In this document: positions 1 through 9,678 of the stretch, piece by piece
Layout of the letters: each line of letters opens with the position of its first letter
How positions within the stretch are numbered: the stretch's first letter is position 1
Assembly: GCA_034336665.1 (NCBI GenBank)
Contig: CM067570.1
Coordinates: 24,013,002 to 24,077,001, forward strand
Origin: Luscinia megarhynchos
Taxonomy: Eukaryota > Chordata > Aves > Passeriformes > Turdidae
Length of the DNA: 64,000 bases
Reading direction: 5' to 3'
Made by a program: the position numbers and the translations under genes
Notes under the pieces: generated by a model
The model's database searches: none
What the model was told of the DNA's origin: nothing
What the model saw: only the letters and a program-made list of their open reading frames with translations

Positions 1-867
1 TCTTTTTAGCTATAGTGAAGAATCCCATCTAGTCTGGGTTTGAATTATACAAGCATACAGAAAGTTAAATGCTTTTTGGGTTGGCATCCTGACTAAGGCA
101 GACTTTTCTGTACCAATATTCTTATCCATTACTTGCTCATAGGATATCTAGAAACCACATCTTCTATCGTTCATGTATCTTACCAGCATAACATAATAAT
201 TCCAGTCCTAAAGTAATTGCATTTGTCCAGATGGTTAATACACTTTGTGGAAAATAGGTTTTCTTAGAAAAATAATTAATTGTTTGATATTAAAAAGAGG
301 AAAAAAAGAAACATAAACCAACAAAACCTCCCTCAACCCCCACAACTTCCTTCCCCAAAAAAATCCAAACTCACCCACATTATAATCCATACTGTAATCC
401 ATATAACAATGGTTTTGCTAATCTGCAACATTGATATAAACAAGCATTTCTCCCTCTGGCATACCTTAGATCATGCATATTATCACAAAACAGGTTTATC
501 AGTCTTCACAGGCTTTAAATGGTCAAGTCAATTGACTGTCTTACAAGGATCCCCTTGAAAATTGTATTTCTTTGTCCTTTAAATGAGTACATAGAACTAA
601 GTTTCTGCACTGGAGAAATTCTTAAAAATAGTCCTGCAGGAATGATAAATTTATTTTTGTAATGCACAGATTAGGTAACTCCTGCTTTAGTCAATGGGAG
701 CTGTATACCTCACTTCCCTAAAACATGTCTTGCTCCTCCCTGTTTCCTTTGCAAACCTTTCCCAATCTTATTTAACAAAATCATTAGAAAAGATAAATAA
801 AGGAACCAAATGCTGCACAGAGCTTTTACTGTGCACATGTATTTAGTTGAAAATGTGTATCTATATA

Positions 868-935
868 CAGATTATAGAATGGTAGGGAGCTTTAGAGCTA
901 GAAGGAGGTGTAGAGATGTCAACCTCCTTTTGCTC
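868..935. repeat. Possible ancient CR1/L3-like 3' fragment
   Basis: The words TATAGAATGGTAG, TTAGAGCTAGAAGGAGG and TCAACCTCC occur in the order seen in very old amniote CR1/L3-type repeat ends. The match is loose and short, so chance similarity is possible. Confidence 0.25.
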
Positions 936-2801
936 CTATATTGAGTTTCTGCAGACACATGCTCTGTATTGTCACCTGAAACATTCCTGTCTTCCATTGC
1001 TAAAGGCACCTTGCTGACCATGTTAAATGCTGAGAAGAGGTGCTATGAATATTTTTTTTTCCCTTTCAGAGAATTACAGAAAAAGAAATGTGCACATACA
1101 AATGCATATCCTAATGTGAGCCTAGGGCTTGATCTAATAAGTACTTATGTGAAAGCACTACATAGGGTTATATTTATTTGAATGGAAATTCAAGCATGTG
1201 CTTCAGTGCTTTCTAGGTCTTTTTATGCTTTCTGGCTTAGAAGCTGCGTTGGTTTTGGCTGCAAACATGACACGTGTTGTAGTCTCCTTTTGGGGAGAGT
1301 AAGTTTCCATGGTATCATATACATGTGGGCTCATTGTAAGCCAGTGTTAGAGTCAACTGAAGTGTTCGGAAGATGCCTTTCTTTCCATTCCAAGGAGCCC
1401 ATCTTATTATTACTAAATTGCTCTTGTAAGCACATACTTTTGAAGAAAGCAACTTTTCTAAAAAGCTACTGCATTAAAAAAGTATATTTTAGAATTGGTA
1501 AAATGCTGTTGTTCCCTTCTTCAGTGTTACAGATATCAGATGCCTGAATGTAAAGATGCGCTCTGAGTGGCACCATAGCATGCTCTGCATTTCAGATGAG
1601 TGCCATTTATCTTACTGCAGTCTTGAACACCCCATATGTGAGGAATTGCTTGCAGTGTTTAGTCCAAGATCGCCTCTGTTCAGTTTTAACTCACCTTTTT
1701 GCTGTGCATCTCTGGAGAAGACTGGTGTGTCTTTCTTTTAGTTACTGTTTTCCTAAGTGGCCCAAATAAAATAGATGTTTCACTTGTTTTCAGTAGAGTT
1801 CCTTCAGTGTGTGTTCTCAGTTTTGTCCAGCGGAGTTCAGAAATTTGGCAGGTATTTCCAGAGTTTAGGTCTGTCTGTGCTTATACTCAGCACAGACACA
1901 ATTTCATCACACATCTTCTGTCCCAGAAGCATGATTGTCAGTATAGATTATGGTTTAAAGCTGCTAAGGTGTTTTGAGATTGGAATATAAAACATCCAGC
2001 CGTATATATCGTAGATCTAACTGAAGTTGGAGGCCACTTGTTTATTTAGCTTCCTCTCTAGTCAGTATTTTCCTCTCAAGGGAGCCATATTTTTTGCCTT
2101 GAAATAGCTTTAAAATAAACTTAAGTCTTGCAGCTGACAATACTACTCCAGTCATAGGCAGCTGTGAGCTGTTTCTTAAAGAAAGCCATGAGGGGGAAAA
2201 AAGAATTCAAGAAAAACTTGCAATACATATTCTGATTCTGCAGGAGATTAGAGAAATGCTGCATGTGAGACTTGCCTCCCTTCGGTCAGTGTTTTGATGG
2301 AAGCTGTGATGCTACTCAGTTTGCCTGATGAATTTTTACTGAAGCTAATAGAAGGTGGAAGCAAAGGCCTTACAGCAACAGTTAACCATATCTTCTGATA
2401 ATTCTTACAGATTGTGCAATTATGTGATTACAAATGGATCTTTAAATGCCAAAAAATGCCTTTTTAAAAAGTTAAGTCTTAGGTCTGAGGAGTGTTGGAA
2501 ATAACTACTTTCAGAAATGAGCCTTCAGGCACTGTAATGAACTTGCTGTCTGTCTTCTGTGCAATATCTTTTTCCCTCTGGGTGCTTTAAGAGTATACTG
2601 TATGTCTTATTTTGTTTTGATCAATATGTTTTAAGAGTGTGTATATTGGCTAATGATGGATTTTTTCATGTACAGCATGGTGGAAGATGTTTTAAAATTT
2701 TGCACTTTTCTAGGATTTACAAGTTTGTAACCTGAAAATTTTTAACATGCACACTTTTGTATATAATTAGCATTGTATATATTTAACATGAGTCTGAAGC
2801 A

Positions 2802-2807
2802 AATAAA
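2802..2807 (+). terminator. Poly(A) signal AATAAA, plus strand
   Basis: A canonical AATAAA follows about 150 bases of T-rich and AT-rich sequence, and the next 30 bases run into a CT-rich stretch. It is the likely cleavage signal of the gene entering from the left. Its convergent partner, AATAAA on the minus strand, lies about 80 bases further on. Confidence 0.45.
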
Positions 2808-2832
2808 AGTAATTGAATGCATAACTTCTCCC

Positions 2833-3282
2833 TTTATTAATAGCACAAAAATTAAACTGTGGGAGTACACTGATTGAACAATTCTTTTATTTAGCAGGTA
2901 AAAGTAGGCAGTGGGAACAGCTAACTCAGTGTCCTGTCTTAATTGTGTTAAGGCAACTTTCGTTTTTTGGTGGGGAAGGAATCAAAGTGGATACATGCAT
3001 GTACAGGCCCCTTCAAGCTTTGAACAGCTCTGATTATCCAAGTACTGCAATAAAGTGTCCTTTTGCTGGAAGGAGATATCCGAGACATGCATTGTGGTGA
3101 GGATGAGCCCACTAATGCTTATTTATTTATATATAATGCAAATTTATTTTTATTTATATAATGCATATTTATCTTTATTTATAAAGCTGAGGTTTCTCAC
3201 CCACCCTGGGACTATAAGCATCTCTTTCCTTCTTTCTCATTGTCTTCCCCACATAGTAACTTTTGCTGCAGAATATGGAAGG
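2833..3282 (-). other. 3' UTR region of the aspartyl dipeptidase gene
   Basis: The minus-strand stop codon is at 3283-3285. Downstream on that strand come several AATAAA hexamers: a cluster inside the AT-rich repeat at 3118-3185, one at 2886-2891 and one at 2833-2838. Use of the first cluster would give a very short 3' UTR of roughly 100-170 bases; the others would give about 400-450. I cannot tell which is used without transcripts. Confidence 0.5.
3118..3185. repeat. AT-rich imperfect tandem repeat
   Basis: About three imperfect copies of a 20-25 base unit built from ATTTATTT, TATATAATGCA and similar words. On the minus strand it lies about 100 bases past the dipeptidase stop codon and supplies several overlapping AATAAA/ATTTA-type words, so it may influence poly(A) site choice or mRNA stability. 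That role is inference. Confidence 0.6.
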
Positions 3283-3361
3283 CTATGGATTCAGGGGATT
3301 GCTGTCAGTAAGGAGGAAACTGAAATCTGTTCCAGGCTCATGTTCAGTTGGTTTCTTACCC
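3283..3361 (-). CDS. PEPE: Dipeptidase coding exon 8 (terminal)
   Basis: Codes residues 221-246 and the TAG stop. [10 protein letters not shown] corresponds to the usual C-terminal end of PepE; the extra TDSNPLNP tail extends past it. Acceptor TGTTTGCAG. Confidence 0.88.
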
Positions 3362-6300
3362 CTGCAAACAAGACAAAACATGCTGTGAGCTTTAATGGGA
3401 GGTGGGACTACTCTGCTTCTGTCTAGTACTAGGGAATGCCAAAGCATGCACTGGGTTAATCAGGCATCCTTTGAAGTGCTGTCATATTGCTGGCTCCTTC
3501 GGAGCATTAAACAATACTCACATTTTCCCCAAAGAGAAATGGAACCAAGGGATTAAGTAACTTCTGGTGTGGGGGACAGGCAGTATGTGCCAGGAGTCTA
3601 ACAGAAGCCTCTCTTCCTTTCTGTCTGAAGGATATCAATTCAAGTGAAGCATTTACCTCAAAAACAGACGTGCTCCTGTCACTCCTTGCAGCGTGGCTTT
3701 ATCTCCCTCCACTAACAGCATCGTACCTTCCCGCAAGCCCTGGTAGAGGTGGAAACATTTAAAGTGATTTTCAAGCTGTGTGAAAAGGGTAGAATGCTTG
3801 TCACAAACAGGCCAGTCTTAGTGCCACCATGACTACAGACTAAACCTTCTCGCTTACCTAACAAAGAGGTAAAGACAAAATTAGGTGAGTTATCTTGTTT
3901 TAGAAGTTGATTTTCTTGTTTATTTCAGTTTTCACTCTTAAAGGAGAAACTATTAAGGAGGAGGGCAAACTGTTTTTTCCCACGGTTATTCTTAGACCCA
4001 GTTTGAGCCGAGCAACAGCCAGCTGGGTTCACAAACTTCATACTACAAGATCAAACACAGGGACAGGAAACATAAAGGTCCCACTTCCCAGACAGACATA
4101 ATGAAATTACATCTGCATTACTGAATGTGCAAGTTCACAAACTGTATTACAGAGATTAAAGTTAAGAATATCTGCAAAAGGATAAAGGGGAGTTTTGTAC
4201 CATCTGCATGCACACCACCCCCAACACACAATACATGGTGGCCAGTGACTGGGAAGATCAGAACTGCCTAAAATGGTGTTGAGCAACACTAACAGAAGTA
4301 TACATTTCATCAGCCCTAACCTGTTTTCTACAATGAGCAATATCCAAGGCTGAAGCTCTTGGCAGGAATACAACTAGCATTCCAAGCCATGGTTCTGTAA
4401 GCCCTGACAGGTGGGGAGCCCACACTGAGAGCTAACATAAATGCATTTAAAATGTTTATCATGCTAAGGCTTCCTGATGGAGAACTACTACTCACCAGAA
4501 CTGGGGGGGTGTTTGGTTCTTCATGATACTGGTGGATTCTTTCCTCTCTTGTCTCCTGCAATAATGAGCATAGATTTAGCTTCCCAGGCCATAAGGTAGG
4601 ACTTGGAGCTATCCAGGCAACATGATATGAAACAATTTCATAACATTAAACAAAGCAGGCACTTTCCCTCAAGCAGAATGGGATGGCAGGATTGGCTCTA
4701 AATAGATCTGTGTTTTACCCTTCATCACTAGCAGCAATTTACTGCAGGTTGAACAAACAGAACTCACACAATCCCAGCCCAGAAAAGCCTTAAAACTTAT
4801 TTCTACACAATTCATCCATGCTCTTTTTAAAATTACTACTATCTCTGTGTGCAGAGATAGTGCTAATACTATCAGGAAGGTGGTAGAAGCAAATGCCTGA
4901 GGTGCCACCTTTGTGAAAGAGTAGTGAATCATGGCTTTTAAGTGATTAAGTATTTGCTTGTTTGTCTTCAATAGGTATTACACTATGAAGGGTTTCCTTT
5001 TGTGAACAGCTCTGTCATGTTTCCTGAGGCTTAACTGTTGAACTGAGCAACAGTAAAGAAATAAAAATATGGGAACACAGCAGGGACTTGGTACAGCACA
5101 GAGCTTCCAATTTCCTCTGAGAGAAAGAGCAGAAGTTATTTATAGGGAAAAGACTGTCTTCTTATCTAGTGACAAGCTGATTAAATGAATACCTACAACT
5201 TCATCTAAATTCTGGAAGCACACCTATACCCACCATTTCTTCATTGTTCCCTAATTCTTATTACTTCTAACCACGGAATTTTGATTACAAGGAAGAATGT
5301 ATTTAGGTTGTTAAAAGATGCACCACACAGATTGTTCCCTGAGGAATTAGCTGACATGCTATTCAAGAAGGAGCTCCTTCCTACTGTATAGAAATCTGTC
5401 TTTATGCTTGATGGCTGAAGTGTTTTTCTTTCAGCTATACTAGTGCATGTGTTTGCTCAGTTCTGGACATTACAGGCTGTGCTCCCTGCAACGACATCAG
5501 TTCCCAGGTCTTTTCTTACACAACTTTATGAATCTCAAGATCTCCCTGTTCTGCTCATTTCTTCTGACCTCCAGATATTTCAGCTTCTTAAATCTATGTT
5601 TATGTTAGGTCTTCCCAAGCAGCAGGCAAGACAGAACTTTCCAGAACCACAGTGCTTTGCATCTTAACACTTCAGGTTTATCTTTTTTTTTTTTTTTTTT
5701 TAAAGAAGTCCTCCATTTCATATATCAAGCATTTCAACAGTATTTCAGACATTGCAGAGCTTCTGTTTGTGAAAAACACTTTGTTCAGTAATATTATTGC
5801 CAACTCCTCTTCCCAAGCAAAGTTATGCTTTAGGAGGAAATAAAGTGTTACTTCCTGCCTTTATTGGCATTTTCAATTTCTCTAGGGAGCAGCTGTTTGA
5901 CATATAGCTTTGTAAGGCCTCAAAAATGCACACTATTTTTACTCCTCCACACTCTGGTTACTGTGTTAGTTCTGGTATACTTTACTTACACCCATGTGAG
6001 TTCTTTTAACATCTGGGTCGAGGTAGTGAGGGTTAATATTAAAAGGAACTAATCCTAGAGCCTTCAGGGAAGGTGGATAAACAATTGGCATGTCATTGGT
6101 GGTATTGATGCTGATGGTAGCAACGTTGGTTCCTGCACTGGATCCCATGTAAGGAATCCCATCCTGAAAGACAAAAGCAATGATCAGTCTGCAGTATCAA
6201 AACTAGGAACTCAATTTTATAGCATCTTCTATGAATCTCAGAGACTCATCAGTCAGATCAGACTTAGTCCTTTCAGCTCATCTCACTGCTAACTTTACAG

Positions 6301-9300
6301 GTGAAAAGCAGAACAATAATTCAGGTTCTGAGGTGGTCAGTAGCTTCTCTGTGTCAGAGAACTAACTGCTGCCTGCTATGTACTCACAACTAACTCTGTG
6401 ACCCAACCTGGAGAGAACTTACCAGGCTGTCAGTGCATGTTGGACTTCGCTATTAAGAGGAAAGACTTGCCTCTATTGCAGTTACAGGAAATATCTGAAC
6501 TGGCTTTTAATTAGCTGCTGAAGAGAGTAGACCATCAGAAGCTCAGTGCAATGTTGTCACAGCATCAACTTACCAGTACCATGACCAGTTTAGCGCTGTT
6601 TAGGTGTTAGTACTGAGTACTATGCTGTACATAGAAGAATGCCACAGAAATATGCAAACATACAGGCAATGCTGAATAATTTGTAAAAATAGAGCTGTCT
6701 GAGACAACTCGTGGTAATACAACCAAGTAGTTATCCAGACTTAACTGGTATTTGGACATTTTCTGACTTTCATTCCCACAACAGACTTTGAATTTCTATA
6801 TATTAAGATAAGCCTAACTAACCTTTATTCCTGGCCTCACTGTGGCTTGTATAAATCTGCATAAAGTCATTTGCAATTCCACATTGCTAGGGAATACCTT
6901 GCTTCTGTTCTCCTCCAGATGGTGTATCTTTGCTGTGCCTTATGAGATTCACCAGCTAGACTGGTGCTGCTGACCAGACGGGGCTCAATGACACTCACAC
7001 CTCTCAGTTCCAAAGAGGTACAAAAATTATGTAATTTTCAACATCAACAGGACACTGTCTAAAAGGCACATATGGATACAACTTTATCACCAGCTTATTA
7101 GCAGACTACCTGCAACCTGAACACATCTGTATCAACAAGATATGAAGTGGGCATCTCAAGCTGAAAAACAGGGTTTCTGGACATAGATTAAATCCTGCAC
7201 TAGTCTTTTGACTGGTATTTTGAGGGATTTACTTCTAGGATTCTCTGTAACATTGTACATCCCAAGGTCTTGCAATCCAGCATGTAGAAAACTACTCTAG
7301 GAAGACAGACTGCTGACCTTAAGTCTTTTCAATGACTCAATGACAGCCTTATTTGGCCAGGGTTTTCAGTTCACCAGGTGGTTTGAGATGGCTTGACCTT
7401 TTAAGTATATTAGACACAAAAATGCACAATCAGCTTGGATTTGTCTGAACAAAAGCTCATGCATGAGATCCTGCCATTCAGACTTGGCCAGAATCTGTAG
7501 TTTTACCTCAAGCACTCTCTTCCTGATCTCATGTATCAGACTGTTGTCATAAAGGGCTTTCAGGAGACGGAATGTGTTCCCACCTCCTGCAGAAAGAAAG
7601 TTCAGCTTATTTAACATGCTTTTGCCATCACTTTTAATTGAAGCCTTTACAAACTTGGCAGGGACAATGAGTTCTATGCTCTACTCAGGCCAGTATCCTG
7701 CTTTGAGAAACAGTAAAACCAGAAGCTTCAGAAGAACGAGCACTGGGCAGACCACGGGCATGCCCTGAATCATCCTTGTAAGGCTGCTACTGTCTGGCAA
7801 TGACCTCTCTTCCAATACCCAGGGCCATGGTATTAGGACTAGAACTTCTTGGTCTTGCTAAAGTGATGATACTGCTGTTACGATCATGTTTTCACACCGA
7901 GGTAATGTTCAAAATAATAATTTGGAACTTACTGAAGTTCCATTAGTAAATCTACTTCCCATCCCACCACTAATTTAGGGTCTTAGGGCTCCCAAGTACT
8001 GTCCTCTGTAGTTTATAATTATTAGACATAACTGCTTAATTCTTGGTCTTCAGTGCCACCTCTGAGCAGGACTAATCCAGTGCCCTATATAAACCTTCAC
8101 TGGAAAATAAGAAATAAAACTTACCAATAAATATTGCTTCAGATTTCCTTACGGCTTCCACTGGATCACAAGATTCATGAATGCTGTCCAGCCCATAACC
8201 TTAAATGAGAAAGTATTTATCTCTGCCATGTCAGTTTGGTGGAAGAATGTGACATGTTCAATCCCTCCTTACCCAGCTCCTCCAACCCCAAATGTCTCAA
8301 CAAGGGAAATTTCAGAGAACTCTACAATGTAAACCAGAGTGTACACCCTATATTAGTGCAGAGCTTCACCATCCAGCTGTACAAAAGGAAATGCTTGTTT
8401 TGTGGATATATGCACTCAGTGTGTAGGAGCAGAGCACTTCATTCAGCAGGTGCAGGCCAAGGCACAAAATATCCTGCTGAGCATTACCAGGTAACTAGAA
8501 AATAAGGAAAAAGCAGTTGGTCCTCAGCTTGGTTGTGACAGGATGTGTTGTTTCTAGCACTGCTTGTGCAAATACCTGATCTGAGTATTGTTTCTGTTAA
8601 AATGTCTGACTTTGATAGATTTGCCTTGCTGGGGTTCACTGAGTATAGGAAGTGCCAAGAGAGACAGAAGAACATGGGCATTTGATAGCAGCAATCTTCC
8701 TGCAAGTCAAGGAGCAAAGTGTGCTGCCCAGGGAAGTGAGTACTGATTATTACTACACTAACAGGTCCAAAGTTACCCTCAACAGTGATAGATACTAGGT
8801 GTAGGTCCTGCTGTAGGCTGCTCTGCAGAGATCTTTGCTCCAAGCAAAGTTCAGCTGCTGTCCATCATGGAACTACCTGGCTCCTTGATGCACTTCCAGT
8901 AATGGTTTTCACTTAACACCGGTGGTTGTGCGGCTTGAGCAGAGGTTTAAGATACACGGGAAGTAATGTTCCCTCGTGTGATTAAGAAGGATAGAAAGAT
9001 GCCACTTTATAGTTAGGGACAAAATCTTCCTTCCTGGGGTGGGTAGAAGTGTTCGCAGCAGGATTTCTTCTGCAAGCCTCTAAACCATCTCCTTCAGGCA
9101 GAAGTCCGCACCGACTCCGGCTGCTCCCTGCCCTTGCTGCCGTACCCCAGCCCAGCGCAGCCCGTGTGCCCGGCGGCTGCGGCGCTGTGCCGGCCGTGCC
9201 CGCACCCTGCCGCCCCGGCACAGCCTTACCCAGGCTCTCAAACTTCTCTCTGGCCGTGCGGGCGTAGGCGTCGCGGTCGTGCAGGGCGTAGGGGATGAAC

Positions 9301-9495
9301 AGCACCCGCTTCACCTTCCTGGCAGAAGAGAGGGGAGAGAGCGGTCGGCGCGGCGGCAGGGCCGGGCGCTCCCGCAGCCCTGCACGGCGCTTACTGCCCG
9401 AGGAAGCTCTGGATGTGCTGCTGGCAGTGGCCCAGGTAGCCCCCTCCGTGCAGGGTGGAGTTGGAGATCAGCAGCAGGCGCCGCGGGCCCCCCAT
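3283..9495 (-). CDS. PEPE: Alpha-aspartyl dipeptidase (peptidase E, MEROPS S51), eight coding exons
   Basis: Rebuilt by joining eight minus-strand exons: 9495-9395, 9318-9230, 8199-8125, 7586-7507, 6163-5990, 4555-4496, 3739-3657, 3361-3283. Every junction has GT/AG and the phases close, giving 741 nt and 246 aa, close to bacterial and Xenopus PepE. The family hydrolyses dipeptides with N-terminal Asp and acts in the cytosol; no signal peptide or membrane segment is seen. The N-terminus (ISNST) and the nucleophile motif GSSAG (Ser124) match S51. By alignment from memory with Salmonella PepE, Asp139 (TTNDMP) and His161 (INPHY) complete the triad. The C-terminal GLREG and LLVEGD motifs and the ending SFLL are also PepE-like; an eight-residue tail follows. 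The start codon has G at -3 and +4 and lies in a CpG island. Family assignment is firm; exon boundaries are inferred from splice consensus. The gene symbol is provisional. Confidence 0.93.
3657..3739 (-). CDS. PEPE: Dipeptidase coding exon 7
   Basis: Codes residues 194-220 plus two bases. [13 protein letters not shown] followed by GARLFL is the typical PepE beta hairpin. Acceptor CTCTACCAG, donor GTAAAT. It has no ATG-initiated frame of its own, so a plain ORF search misses it. Confidence 0.9.
4496..4555 (-). CDS. PEPE: Dipeptidase coding exon 6
   Basis: Sixty bases, residues 174-193. With the end of exon 5 it forms HMGETREERI, matching the conserved GETRE(Q/E)RI helix of PepE, and ends NTPPVL. 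Acceptor ATTGCAG, donor GTGAGT. Confidence 0.9.
5683..5701. repeat. Poly(T) run of 19
   Basis: An uninterrupted T homopolymer in dipeptidase intron 5 (poly(A) on the gene's strand). No retroposon body or target duplication is obvious next to it. Confidence 0.8.
5990..6163 (-). CDS. PEPE: Dipeptidase coding exon 5 (catalytic)
   Basis: Codes residues 116-173 exactly in phase 0. It carries the whole proposed catalytic triad: Ser124 in GSSAGTN, Asp139 in TTNDMP and His161 in NINPHYLD. Acceptor TCTTTCAG, donor GTAAGT. With no frameshift or stop, the enzyme looks functional. Confidence 0.93.
7507..7586 (-). CDS. PEPE: Dipeptidase coding exon 4
   Basis: Codes residues 89-115. It begins with GGGNTFRLL, the conserved Gly-Gly-Asn loop of S51 peptidases, and continues into a helix ending KRVLE. 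Acceptor TTCTGCAG, donor GTAAAA. Confidence 0.92.
8125..8199 (-). CDS. PEPE: Dipeptidase coding exon 3
   Basis: Codes residues 64-88 plus one base, in a frame that only opens when exon 2 is joined. The segment GLDSIHES and the following EAIF strand fit PepE just before its Gly-rich loop. Acceptor TCATTTAAG, donor GTAAG. Confidence 0.88.
9230..9318 (-). CDS. PEPE: Dipeptidase coding exon 2
   Basis: Codes residues 34-63 plus one base. The peptide includes [17 protein letters not shown], a strongly conserved PepE block. It is separated from exon 1 by only 76 bases. Acceptor TCTGCCAG, donor GTAAGG. The in-frame ATG often picked as a start here would skip the first strand of the fold and is not the true start. 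Confidence 0.9.
9395..9495 (-). CDS. PEPE: Dipeptidase coding exon 1
   Basis: Codes residues 1-33 plus two bases of codon 34. It holds the first beta strand ([10 protein letters not shown]) and a Gly-rich turn. The donor reads GTAAGC. The ATG context is GGCATGG, which supports this start; the exon is very GC-rich. Confidence 0.9.
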
Positions 9496-9606
9496 GCCGA
9501 GCCGAGCCGAGCCGCGCTGCCAGCCCAGCCCGGTCCGCCCCTTCCTGCCCCGCCGCGGCCCCGGGGTGGGGCCGAGCCGCCGCCGCTCCTCCGCCCCGGC
9601 CTGGCC

Positions 9607-9678
9607 ATGCTGGACTTCGCCATCTTCGCCGTCACTTTCCTGCTCATCCTCGTGGGCGCCGTGCTCTACCTGTACCCG
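9607..9678 (+). CDS. CYP20A1: CYP20A1 coding exon 1
   Basis: Residues 1-24, starting MLDFAIFAVTF, a membrane anchor nearly identical to the mammalian protein. The start has G at -3 but C at +4. Donor is GTAATG. The exon lies in the shared CpG island. Confidence 0.95.

Larger units (their letters stand above)
1..2825 (+). other. Probable 3' UTR tail of an upstream plus-strand gene (NBEAL1 by synteny)
   Basis: This stretch is AT-rich and has no recognisable exon on either strand; its open frames are short and carry no family signature. It ends in a U-rich, AU-rich block followed by AATAAA at 2802-2807, the usual look of a long vertebrate 3' UTR end. A second AATAAA lies at about 2114. In human the gene left of CYP20A1 on the same strand is NBEAL1, so that is the best candidate, but no coding sequence is in the window to prove it. 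Plain non-transcribed DNA cannot be excluded. Confidence 0.4.

Noticed and set aside
4328..4440. Continuation of the dipeptidase frame beyond exon 6 as an alternative C-terminus
   Set aside because: It reads through the GTGAGT donor into intron sequence. The true next exons at 3657-3739 and 3283-3361 restore the conserved PepE C-terminus.
8484..8843. A 119-codon minus-strand frame inside the dipeptidase gene
   Set aside because: It falls wholly within dipeptidase intron 2, between well-supported exons, and shows no protein family features.
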